Assembly (NCBI GenBank): GCA_003512955.1
Contig: DOTG01000003.1
Span: forward strand, 220,517-284,516
Source of the DNA: Marinilabiliales bacterium
GTDB taxonomy: Bacteria > Bacteroidota > Bacteroidia > Bacteroidales > SZUA-534
Direction of reading: 5' to 3'
DNA length: 64,000 nt
Position numbers and translations under genes: made by a program. The notes under the pieces are model-generated. The model was not told where the DNA came from, searched no databases, and was given only the letters and a program-made list of their open reading frames with translations. Below are positions 17,456-26,589 of this stretch, piece after piece. The first letter of the stretch is position 1; the number at the start of each line of letters is the position of its first letter.

Positions 17456-18098
17456 AGCACCGATGCGTTACCTTTGAAGTAGGTGGGGGTGCTTCGGGAG
17501 TACCCCCCCCCCACCCCACTTTCTAGCATAGCAGTTCATATCAAATCTTTGTGATTTTCAAATGCGGTAGCACTTCCCCTCCGATAGGAATAATTTGCAT
17601 TTTTCCATTCTTCGTTTTTTTTTTGACTACAAAAACGATATTTTAAGCTTCCAGTATCTCCAACGTTTGCATAATTCTCAATTTTTATCCTCAATTTGAA
17701 CTTAAAATTGAATTAAAATGTATCCAATTTTGAATATTTGATGAATATTTTTATAATTTTATAAAACTATATATCAATAATATAAGACTGAACTGATGTA
17801 TTTAAGTTGTGGATGATGTAAACATGATGTAGTAGCAGAAAATTCACTTATTAAAACGATTCTCTATTTTTGAAAATCATTTTAAACACACTAAAACTAA
17901 ATACAAAACATGAAGAAAACTTTACATTATTAATCCCCACGGACATTACAACGTTTGCATGGTAGCTATTTCAAGGAATAATTAAACGAAATGCAAACTG
18001 CAAGGAACTAAAACAACATCTCTAATAACGAGAAGTTGGCAAGAGTACAATGCTCATTTAAGAATTATCTTACAGTAAAATTCTAATACAAAAATAAT
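17456..18098. other. Long AT-rich leader/intergenic region before the FAS1-SusCD locus
   Basis: No gene of normal size. It holds the 12-mer caacgtttgcat twice (17661-17672 and 17949-17960), an inverted match to the second copy (atgcaaac, 17991-17998), a promoter-like TATTTTTG (17865-17872) and a possible seven-codon ORF, MKKTLHY (17910-17933). If transcription starts near 17880, the leader of the first FAS1 gene is about 220 nt, long enough for a regulatory structure. Confidence 0.5.
17865..17872 (+). promoter_or_regulatory. Possible -7 element of the FAS1-SusCD locus
   Basis: TATTTTTG, an exact fit to TAnnTTTG. No TTG is found 19-23 bp upstream, so it may need an activator. The first gene starts 226 bp downstream. 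Confidence 0.35.
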
Positions 18099-20264
18099 AT
18101 GAAATCCATTTTTAAGACTAACTATTTGGTTTTAATAATCTTAGCTTTTACATTTTATCAATGTGAAGACCATCAGGCACGATTTGATGATCCTCCATGG
18201 CTTGGTGGAACTAACATTGAAACTCTTGAAGGGAAAGGAAATTATAACCATTTCCTGGCTTTGATGGATAAAGCAGAATACAGAAGATCGATTGAAAATC
18301 AAATGTTCACACTTTTTGTTCCAAACGACAGTTGCTTTGAAGCTTATTTTAATAGTGTAGGAATCACATCTGTTGAAGATTTAACCATTGAACAGGCTGA
18401 GGAACTTTTTTGTCAGCACATGTTAATTAATCCACGTTCCAGAGATAAATTACTCTATGAGTATTATTGGAATGAGTTACAGTCTCCTTTAACCGAATAC
18501 AAATCCCTCTTTCTCAGAAAAGATACCTATTCAGTGCCCATTGATTATAGCGAGGAAGTTCGATACAATAAAACTTATTTGGGGCAAACTTTAAAAATAT
18601 ACAGAGAACAGACGCTAATTTCATTCTTCTCTACAGAATACTTTACCGATTACTTTGGCGACCCAAATGGTGCCGATTATTTATTTATGTTTCCGGGCAG
18701 TAAATGGAGTGGTACACAATGGCACGATGCCATGGTTATACCGCAGGCAGATGGTATAGAGGCCCGTACTTCCAGTGGATTTATCTATTTTATCGACCGG
18801 GTAGTTGCTCCTATTCCAACTATTGATAAATATTTGCATGATAATCAGGAACAATTCGGTTTATTTTATGATATTGCCCAACGATTTGCTACCTATCCAA
18901 CAAGTAAAGTAAACGAGCAAAACGAAAGGGTTTACCGTAAAAGCTATTCAGGTATTTTTAATATCGCCGATGAGAGAGGGCCAAATTCAGATGGAACAGC
19001 GAAACACCTCTATTTATTTACTGCTTTTATTCCGAGTGATAATGTGTTACAGGAATTTTTAGACAATACCGTACTTCCAACCTATGGTAGTTTGGATAGT
19101 GTACCTCAGATTTTTTTAAAATACCTACTTAAATCACATTTAAATGATTTTTTGATTTTACCTACCAAAATGGAAGATCGTTTTGTGAATTATTTAGGCG
19201 AAGAGATTGACATGGATACCCACACAGACATTTCCACTTCGAAAATGTGTAGCAATGGGGTTATTTATGTAATGAATAAGATTTTGGAGCCTGGAGCTTT
19301 CACCTGTGTTTCAGGGCCAATTATTTATGATAAAAACTATAGTACCATCTTATATGCCTTCGAAAATTCTGGGTTATTAACCTCATTGACTCAAACCGAT
19401 GAACAAGTTACCTTGTTTACTGTAGATAATGAAACTCTTTATGATTATGGAATCAGGGCTGATGAAGTTGCCGATGGAATTTTTTATGTTCAGAAACGTA
19501 ATTCAGAAGGAAACTGGGAAACTTTGGAAACTGATGATCTAAAAGAATTCATTCAAGATTATTACGCATACGGTACGTATGATGATTTTAGTGGTGAGGG
19601 TTTCATTCCTTTAGCATCAAGCAATTACCTTTATTATAACAATAATAAAATTTATAATGGTGGCAACCAGATTGACGGCGATTTTTGTTCAGTTACTTCA
19701 AAATCAACCGAAAAAAATGGTGATGTTGTGTATTTAGATAATGTACCCAAACAATCATTGAACGCAGCAGAATTTATTTTATCTGACCCCGATTTAAGTT
19801 CGTTTGCTACGTTATTAGCCGAAGCCGATTTAATTGATTCCATTCAAGATCCTTATGAAGCAACAGGTGTAAAATACCCTATTTTGAGTTTTATGACACA
19901 ACTTAAAAATTGGACTATTCTTGCCCCCGACAATCAGGCTATTGCAGATGCTGAAGCACTCGGACAGATACCTGATGAACAGGAAGCCTTGCGTAGCTTT
20001 ATAAATTATCATTTTATTAGAGAAAAGAGCATTTTTGACGATGGCAATATCTCAGGGCCTGTCACAACTCAATGTGTTGATACCATAATTGGGACTGAAA
20101 CCACTTATAAAACTCTAGAAATTGCGAATACAATCCACAATTTAGTGGTAACCGATGGAGCTGGTTCGTCGATTAGCGTGAATCACAGTAATGCCAATAA
20201 CTTGATCAGATTTGGAGTTATACATAAAATTGGTTCTGTATTATTAGCTGAACCAGGTAAATAG
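18099..20264 (+). CDS. Lipoprotein with four FAS1 (fasciclin) domains
   Basis: 721 residues; lipoprotein signal ending FYQC (Cys22). About four FAS1 units: the first near 40-150 (NYNHFLALMDKAEY, FTLFVPNDSCF), the second near 245-400 (FTAFIPSDNVLQEF, NGVIYVMNKILEP), a third near 415-545 (STILYAFENSGL, VTLFTVDNETL), and the fourth near 555-721 (FATLLAEADL, WTILAPDNQAI, GVIHKIGSVLL). FAS1 domains mediate adhesion or polysaccharide binding. In Bacteroidota such lipoproteins often accompany SusC/SusD pairs and probably sit on the cell surface as extra ligand binders. First gene of an operon-like run with SusC 43 bp downstream. Confidence 0.88.
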   Translation: MKSIFKTNYLVLIILAFTFYQCEDHQARFDDPPWLGGTNIETLEGKGNYNHFLALMDKAEYRRSIENQMFTLFVPNDSCFEAYFNSVGITSVEDLTIEQAEELFCQHMLINPRSRDKLLYEYYWNELQSPLTEYKSLFLRKDTYSVPIDYSEEVRYNKTYLGQTLKIYREQTLISFFSTEYFTDYFGDPNGADYLFMFPGSKWSGTQWHDAMVIPQADGIEARTSSGFIYFIDRVVAPIPTIDKYLHDNQEQFGLFYDIAQRFATYPTSKVNEQNERVYRKSYSGIFNIADERGPNSDGTAKHLYLFTAFIPSDNVLQEFLDNTVLPTYGSLDSVPQIFLKYLLKSHLNDFLILPTKMEDRFVNYLGEEIDMDTHTDISTSKMCSNGVIYVMNKILEPGAFTCVSGPIIYDKNYSTILYAFENSGLLTSLTQTDEQVTLFTVDNETLYDYGIRADEVADGIFYVQKRNSEGNWETLETDDLKEFIQDYYAYGTYDDFSGEGFIPLASSNYLYYNNNKIYNGGNQIDGDFCSVTSKSTEKNGDVVYLDNVPKQSLNAAEFILSDPDLSSFATLLAEADLIDSIQDPYEATGVKYPILSFMTQLKNWTILAPDNQAIADAEALGQIPDEQEALRSFINYHFIREKSIFDDGNISGPVTTQCVDTIIGTETTYKTLEIANTIHNLVVTDGAGSSISVNHSNANNLIRFGVIHKIGSVLLAEPGK

Positions 20265-20307
20265 ACCTAATTAATTATTAAATTAAAGTATATTCAATAC
20301 TTCAACT

Positions 20308-23300
20308 ATGAAAAGAAACTTCCTAATACACATTTTTACTTTTCTGTTGCTCAGTGCTGCCTTTACTGCCAATTCGCAAAGTATTACTGTAAGTGGTTTG
20401 GTTCGTGACAAAAACACCAGTGAGCCTTTAATTGGTGCTAATATGGTAGAGGTTGACAAAAACGGAAGGTTTTTGAACGGAACAATTACTGATTTAAATG
20501 GAAACTACATTATTAAAGTAAGCTCCGGTTCTGCTACTCTACAGGTTTCATTAATTGGTTTTGAAAAACAAATCATTCAGGTTAATAACCGTGCAAAAAT
20601 TGATGTAACCCTCGAAGAAACCACTTCCCAACTTTCTGAAATTACGATAGTTGGCCAGAAAATGGGGAACGATGGGGTTGTTGCTATCCGTGACCGAGGT
20701 ACGGCAATTTCCCGAATTGAACTGAAAGAAATGCATTCTTCCATGACCACTTCTGTTGAGGAGATGCTGCAAGGACGTATGGGTAATGTGGATATAACCG
20801 CTATTTCTGGAGACCCAGGAGCTGGTTTGAACATCCGTATCCGTGGTACAGCCACCTTAAATGCTAAAAACAGCCCATTAATCGTGATCAATGGGATCCC
20901 TTATGACACTCAAATAGATGAGAGCTTTGATCTTGGTAGTGCCGATGTTGAAAAGTTTGGTAGTTTAATTGATGTTGCCCCTGAAAATATTGAATCGATA
21001 GAGGTTTTAAAAGATGCCGGTGCTACTGCCATTTGGGGTTCAAAAGCCTCGAACGGGGTTATTATGATTAAAACAAAACGGGGTACCCATTCAAAACCTA
21101 TTTTTGAATATCAGGCAAAATTTACCACTTCGCATGAACCTGAGGCCATCCCAATGCTCGATGGAGGGGGTTATGCAAAACTTATTGCCGAAGAACATTT
21201 TAACCTTGATTCAAGAAATGATTTTATTCAAACCAATCCAGATGCCAATCAGATAGCCTATAATAAAGATTGGGAAGAATATTGGAATTTCGCGCAAAAT
21301 ACAAATTGGATTGATGAAATTACCAAAGTAGCCTTTACCCAGCAACATAACTTTTCCGTCCGTGGGGGGGGTGAAAAATCGGGATACAATGTTTCTACCA
21401 ACTACCTGGATGAACAAGGTACTACCATTGGTACCCGGTTAAAAAAACTGAACATTGGTACTGCTTTTGACTATACCATTTCAAGCAAACTGAAATTCCA
21501 AACCGATGTTATGTACACCCGGTATGACCAGGATGCTACCTACGATTACGAAGACTGGTACTACAAAGACAGTCGCAGCTTGCGTTCATTGGCCTATCGT
21601 AAAATGCCAAACTTGTCGGTATATGTCCGCGATACAAACAATGTGGTGTATGATGAATTTTTTACTCCTGAATATACCCTGCAGGGAAGCGCTACCGAAA
21701 TACCTAACCCTGTTGCGTTTGCTAAAGCCGCAAAACATAAACGTTATAAAGATAATTTCAGGGCAGGTTTTACCTTGAATTATCAGATTAGTGATAAGTT
21801 AACAGCAAACTCCATTATTACTCTCGATGTATTTGACTCGAAAATGGAAAAATACCTTCCGTACAACGCAATTGGAGCTTTTTACTACAGTGGAAATACC
21901 CGGATGGCAACCAACGAATTCACCAATAAATCGAGTATTTATAACATGACCAAATTGATATACAATCCTATATCAACCAAAGATCATGAACTTACCTTTT
22001 TAGGACAGTTTGATGCTGAACTTACAAAAAGCAAAGGTTATTATGTAATCACAAGTTTTTCCTATTCTGAAGATAATCCAACAACCATAGGCAATGAGTC
22101 TCCTCCCTCCTATGAAGATGCTAGCTTATCGGAATATCGTTCGATAGGTTACTACGGAAATGTTTTTTATAAATTGAAAGATAAATACATACTTTCAGGT
22201 GGGGTAAAAGTCGAAGGAAACTCAAAATATAGCAGGGAAGCCCGTTGGGGTTTGTTCCCAGCAGGTTCTGTTGCATGGCGTATTTCAGAAGAACCCTTCA
22301 TGAAAAGCATCAAATTCATCGATGATATGAAAATTAGAGGTAGCTGGGGTATTTCAGGAAACTCACCCGATGATAATTACCTGTATTATAACGAGTATGT
22401 AGCAGGGCCTGAATATGATTACCTTGGTACCGGAGGCATTGTGCCCAGCAATATGGAATTAACCGGCTTAAAATGGGAAAATATTGAACAATATAATATT
22501 GGATTCTCCTTTTTTGGTATAAAAAACAGGTTGAATGTGGAATTTGATATTTATGACAAAACCACCCATAATCTTTTCTTAAAGAATACAAACATCCCTT
22601 CCAGTACAGGTTTCAGCACCTATAACACAAACGATGGTTCGTTAAAAAATAAAGGTATTGAATTATCAATCGATTATAAAATAATTGACAAAGAGGATTT
22701 TAATCTGAGTTTTAACTTCAATGTAGCACACAATAAAAATGTTGTTGTAGAATTACCGCAGAATTTCTCACAAGAAACGGGTGATATGAATTCGAACGGA
22801 GAGTATTTTACCACAGTTACTCCAGGTGAGGCTATTGGTGGTTTTTTTGGGTATAACTTCCTGGGGGTTTACAAAAATGTGGAAGATACTTACGTAAAAG
22901 ATGCCGATGGAAACTTAGTGTATGAACTTGGCGAAGAAACACCCATGGTCATGATTTTTGGCGCCGATGGGTATGATTTCCGCCCCGGTGACTCTAAATA
23001 TGAGGATGTGAACCACGATGGTAAAATTGACAAACTGGATATTAAATACCTGGGCGATACCAACCCTAAACTGATGGGAGGTTTTGGTCCAAGGGTAAGG
23101 TATAAAAACTTTACTTTCAATATGTTTATTTATTACCGCATTGGTAGCGAAATTATTAACCAAACCCGGATGGATACCGAAAAAATGTATGGCTACGATA
23201 ACCAGAGTACCGCTACAAACTGGAGGTGGAGAACTGAGGGGCAGGAAACCGATATGCCCCGGGCATTATATGGCGAAGGGTATAACTGGCTGGGGTCAAC

Positions 23301-23559
23301 GCGGTTTGTGGAAGACGGCTCTTTTGTCCGTTTGAAATCTGCATCAATAACCTATGATTTACCCAAAGAATGGATTAAAAAATTCAACATTAAAGACTGT
23401 AAGATGTACATAACCGGATATAATCTTTACACCTGGACGAATTATTCCGGACAGGATCCTGAAGTGGGGTTACCCAACCGTCCTGATGAATTACCCAAAG
23501 ATTATAGCCGGACACCTCCAAGTACCCGTTATACCCTGGGATTATCGTTAACTTTTTAA
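20308..23559 (+). CDS. SusC/RagA-family TonB-linked outer-membrane transporter
   Basis: 1083 residues: signal peptide (cleavage near ANSQ), carboxypeptidase-like domain (about 27-105; GLVRDKNTSEPLIGANMVEV), plug with the SusC signature (GMRIRG-equivalent LNIRIRGTATLNAKNSPL; GATAIWGSKASNGVIMIKTK, about 225-255), and a large barrel ending in a C-terminal strand RYTLGLSLTF with terminal Phe. It forms the TonB-energised channel closed by the SusD-like lid encoded 18 bp downstream. Ligand unknown. Note EDVNHDGKIDKLDIKYLGD (about 908-926), a calcium-binding-like DxDGxID loop common in SusC proteins. Confidence 0.95.
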   Translation: MKRNFLIHIFTFLLLSAAFTANSQSITVSGLVRDKNTSEPLIGANMVEVDKNGRFLNGTITDLNGNYIIKVSSGSATLQVSLIGFEKQIIQVNNRAKIDVTLEETTSQLSEITIVGQKMGNDGVVAIRDRGTAISRIELKEMHSSMTTSVEEMLQGRMGNVDITAISGDPGAGLNIRIRGTATLNAKNSPLIVINGIPYDTQIDESFDLGSADVEKFGSLIDVAPENIESIEVLKDAGATAIWGSKASNGVIMIKTKRGTHSKPIFEYQAKFTTSHEPEAIPMLDGGGYAKLIAEEHFNLDSRNDFIQTNPDANQIAYNKDWEEYWNFAQNTNWIDEITKVAFTQQHNFSVRGGGEKSGYNVSTNYLDEQGTTIGTRLKKLNIGTAFDYTISSKLKFQTDVMYTRYDQDATYDYEDWYYKDSRSLRSLAYRKMPNLSVYVRDTNNVVYDEFFTPEYTLQGSATEIPNPVAFAKAAKHKRYKDNFRAGFTLNYQISDKLTANSIITLDVFDSKMEKYLPYNAIGAFYYSGNTRMATNEFTNKSSIYNMTKLIYNPISTKDHELTFLGQFDAELTKSKGYYVITSFSYSEDNPTTIGNESPPSYEDASLSEYRSIGYYGNVFYKLKDKYILSGGVKVEGNSKYSREARWGLFPAGSVAWRISEEPFMKSIKFIDDMKIRGSWGISGNSPDDNYLYYNEYVAGPEYDYLGTGGIVPSNMELTGLKWENIEQYNIGFSFFGIKNRLNVEFDIYDKTTHNLFLKNTNIPSSTGFSTYNTNDGSLKNKGIELSIDYKIIDKEDFNLSFNFNVAHNKNVVVELPQNFSQETGDMNSNGEYFTTVTPGEAIGGFFGYNFLGVYKNVEDTYVKDADGNLVYELGEETPMVMIFGADGYDFRPGDSKYEDVNHDGKIDKLDIKYLGDTNPKLMGGFGPRVRYKNFTFNMFIYYRIGSEIINQTRMDTEKMYGYDNQSTATNWRWRTEGQETDMPRALYGEGYNWLGSTRFVEDGSFVRLKSASITYDLPKEWIKKFNIKDCKMYITGYNLYTWTNYSGQDPEVGLPNRPDELPKDYSRTPPSTRYTLGLSLTF

Positions 23560-23577
23560 TTAACCCTGTTATCAAAA

Positions 23578-25011
23578 ATGGATATGAAAGATTCAAAATA
23601 TATCGTAACATTAAAATCACTACTGGTTATTCTTGTTGCTTCGATAATGGTAACGAGCTGTAACGATTGGATTGATTTGGAACCGGAAGATAAAATTGTT
23701 TTGGAAGAATTCTGGAAAACAAAAAGTGATGTTCTTTCCTTTGTAGCAGGAGCTTACGACTCCCAAAGAGGTTCTGTTGTAAAAACCTTTTACATGGGCG
23801 AAATTCGCGCCGATATGATTGAGGGTACCAAAGGAGATTACCTGAATATTTCTGACCACATTATTTTACCCTCAAATTATGCGGTAAGGTGGGCTGAATA
23901 TTACAATACCATAAACCTGACAAATACTGTAATGTATTACGCACCCGAGGTGCAAAAGCTCGATGCCAGTTTAACCGATTCATTGATTGGAAAAATCGAA
24001 TCCGAAATGCTATTCCTCCGTTCCCTGAATTATTTCTATTTGGTTAAAATATGGAAAGAAGTTCCTTTGGTTTTAAATCCAACCATTTCTGATACCGTAA
24101 ATTTTTATATTCCTAAGAGTACTGAACCTGTTATATTAAATCAAATTATTAGCGATCTGAAAAAAGCAAGTGGACAAGCTTCAACCGATTATACCAACAA
24201 AGGAGTTGCCAATAAATATGCTATTCAGGCACTTTTGGCCGACATCTACCTTTGGAAAGAAGATTACGCGAACTGCAATAGGTATTGCGATTCCATTATA
24301 AATACCGGCCTGTTCGGCTTAGAATCCAACGCTACCTATTTTAACCTATTTTACCCGGGTAATTCCATGGTTGAAAGCATCTTTGAGGTACAATTTGTTG
24401 ACGATGATACCGATTTACAAATTAGTACCTTTTATTCAAACGGTGTATTCAATACCATAAGGCAAAACTTAGCAGAATATGGGTTCGATGAGGATTTAGA
24501 CATCCGCCGTTGCGGTGGAAAAGGCCCTATATGGAAATACAGAGGGATTGATGCTGTAGGTAGTTCGGATAGGGAAGACTATGAATACGATCCTAATTTT
24601 ATTGTTTACAGGTATGCCGAAATATTACTCATGAAAGCCGAAGCATTAGCCGAAACAGGTGACTTAACAAATGCCAACAATTTGTTAAGGCAAATTGTAG
24701 AACGCTCAGGTTTTTATTACACCGAGACCAATGACAAAGGCATTCTCATGGATAACTTACTTGCTGAAAGAGGCCGTGAATTTGGTGCCGAAGCAAAACG
24801 ATGGTTCGATGTACTCCGGTTTGCAAAAAAGAACCATTTTTCTGACAGACAAGATCTTATAGATATAGTGCTGGGTAAAGGCGATGATGCTCAGGAAATA
24901 GCCATCTTAAAATCGAAAGTGGTGGATACTATGAGCTACTATTTACCAATCTATATTAATGAGATTCAATACAATAAAAATTTAGTACAGAACCCTTTCT
25001 ATGAAAGGTAA
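23578..25011 (+). CDS. SusD/RagB-family nutrient-binding lipoprotein
   Basis: 477 residues; lipoprotein signal ending VTSC (Cys28), then the typical NDWIDLEPEDKIVLEEFW opening seen in SusD proteins (the residues around the first helices), helical SusD core (SLNYFYLVKIWKEVPLVL; KYAIQALLADIYLWKEDYANC) and the C-terminal motif LAERGREFGAEAKRWFDVLRF. Acts as the surface lid and ligand-binding partner of the SusC protein just upstream. MDMKD allows a start at codon 3. Its end overlaps the longest possible frame of the next gene by 11 bp. Confidence 0.95.
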   Translation: MDMKDSKYIVTLKSLLVILVASIMVTSCNDWIDLEPEDKIVLEEFWKTKSDVLSFVAGAYDSQRGSVVKTFYMGEIRADMIEGTKGDYLNISDHIILPSNYAVRWAEYYNTINLTNTVMYYAPEVQKLDASLTDSLIGKIESEMLFLRSLNYFYLVKIWKEVPLVLNPTISDTVNFYIPKSTEPVILNQIISDLKKASGQASTDYTNKGVANKYAIQALLADIYLWKEDYANCNRYCDSIINTGLFGLESNATYFNLFYPGNSMVESIFEVQFVDDDTDLQISTFYSNGVFNTIRQNLAEYGFDEDLDIRRCGGKGPIWKYRGIDAVGSSDREDYEYDPNFIVYRYAEILLMKAEALAETGDLTNANNLLRQIVERSGFYYTETNDKGILMDNLLAERGREFGAEAKRWFDVLRFAKKNHFSDRQDLIDIVLGKGDDAQEIAILKSKVVDTMSYYLPIYINEIQYNKNLVQNPFYER

Positions 25012-25018
25012 TAATAAA

Positions 25019-26560
25019 ATGATTAAACTAATTGGAATTATGAAAAATTTAAGTTTAAAGAAAAAGGAATCGTTCAGTACATTTTTCTTCATTTTATTCA
25101 TCTTTTTAGGGATTGGGCTAATTGGATGTAATGATGAACCACAGTTAAGGGATAGAGGCAATGAAGAACTTGTAATTACTGAATATATTATAAGAGAAAA
25201 AGATTTATTTTCAGAATTTAATGGTGTTTTAGAAAAAACGGGTATAGATAATATTCTACGATTAAGAGGTCCATATACCCTTATGGCACCAACTAACGAT
25301 GCAATGTTTGCATATTATACCAGCAAAGGCGTATCATCGTATAACGAAATTGAAACAGAAGAACTTAAAAATTTTGTTCTGAATCACATTTTTAAAGGCT
25401 CAATTGGTACAGGTGCTATTGGTTTAGGGGCTTTACCTTTTAAAAACGGGCTAAATGATTATATTGCTTCCGACCTTCAGGAAACTGAAATCATCCTAAA
25501 TAAAAAAGCTAAAATCATTAAAAGAGATATTGAAGTTTCAAATGGTTTCATTCACCATATTGATAAGGTTTTGGAACCTTTTGACGATGATGATCACATA
25601 TTTGCCGTATTATCAGCATTAGAAGGGTATTCTATTTTTACGGAGGGATTGGTACGGGCAGGAATTTCAGATACCTTAAATGACATTTCCTTCCCCTATG
25701 GAAACACAACCGCCAAAGTGAATTTTACATTGCTGGCAGTTCCCGACACCCTTTACCAACGCGAAGGTATAAATTCAATTAACGACCTGATTGACCGTTA
25801 TGGAACCGAAGGAGAACTTAGTGATACCAGTAACGGTTTTTATAAATATATGATATTCCACTGTGTTTCTGGAATAAATTATTTTTCGTTACTTGATACC
25901 GATTCAAAAGGTAAAGCCTATTATCTGATAACAAACGATAATTACATTCACATTACCGTGGGGAAAGACTACTTTATCAATAAAGATACTGACGGCAATT
26001 ATTCTGCCTTTTATTATGAACAATCAAATATTCCTGCTAAAAACGGGGTTATCCATACTATAAATAACCTTTTCCCAAATGTAGAAATGGCTCCGGTTCA
26101 GATAACCTTTCAGACTACCGAATTTTTCGACCTTCAGCAGGGCGATTATTATCTGGATCATTATGCCCGTTTTTATGATGGCGAAAATACCTTTGAAGGT
26201 ATTAAATGGGATGCCGAATACCTGATGTATTATTTCAAGTATGAACCCCTCATGGATCACGACGCACTGAGTTTAATGGGCCATTTCTGGATTGAAATAA
26301 CCACACCCAAAATCCGGAAAGGAACTTACAACCTTTCTACATTTATGTTTTGGGGAGGTGGAAATGCCTATACTGCCTGGTATGTTGATGGGGAGTATCT
26401 GGGTGATTTAGACCCCGGACTGGGTATTTGGGGCGATCTTACACATCCGGTTGTGGTTGGCGAAGTAACATTTACCGAAACAAAATCGCATACCATCAGG
26501 TTACAAACGCTTATACCCGGTGGTATGTGGTGGGACTTTATAAGGTTTGAACCCAAATAA
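25019..26560 (+). CDS. FAS1-domain lipoprotein with C-terminal beta-sandwich (DUF5108-like)
   Basis: The frame opens at 25001, inside the SusD gene; ATG 25019 or 25040 (MKNLSLKK) would avoid the overlap. The lipobox is LIGC (about residue 42 in the longest frame). Two FAS1 units follow (about 50-200, with YTLMAPTNDAMFAYY and GFIHHIDKVLEP; and about 200-365, with FTLLAVPDTLYQ and GVIHTINNLFP). The last 150 residues form a different beta-rich domain (AYTAWYVDGEYLGDLDPG, HTIRLQTLIPGGMWWDFIRFEP) that resembles a carbohydrate-binding jelly roll. Probable surface ligand-binding accessory to the flanking SusCD pairs; no catalytic residues visible. Confidence 0.85.
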   Translation: MIKLIGIMKNLSLKKKESFSTFFFILFIFLGIGLIGCNDEPQLRDRGNEELVITEYIIREKDLFSEFNGVLEKTGIDNILRLRGPYTLMAPTNDAMFAYYTSKGVSSYNEIETEELKNFVLNHIFKGSIGTGAIGLGALPFKNGLNDYIASDLQETEIILNKKAKIIKRDIEVSNGFIHHIDKVLEPFDDDDHIFAVLSALEGYSIFTEGLVRAGISDTLNDISFPYGNTTAKVNFTLLAVPDTLYQREGINSINDLIDRYGTEGELSDTSNGFYKYMIFHCVSGINYFSLLDTDSKGKAYYLITNDNYIHITVGKDYFINKDTDGNYSAFYYEQSNIPAKNGVIHTINNLFPNVEMAPVQITFQTTEFFDLQQGDYYLDHYARFYDGENTFEGIKWDAEYLMYYFKYEPLMDHDALSLMGHFWIEITTPKIRKGTYNLSTFMFWGGGNAYTAWYVDGEYLGDLDPGLGIWGDLTHPVVVGEVTFTETKSHTIRLQTLIPGGMWWDFIRFEPK

Positions 26561-26589
26561 TAGCTTATTACTTCATAATATTAAAATCA

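Noticed and set aside
17322..17519. 65-codon open frame (-) with repeated FLVNPVANL-like peptide
   Set aside because: Explained by the 21-bp-phased DNA repeat; no promoter, no homologue that I recognise.
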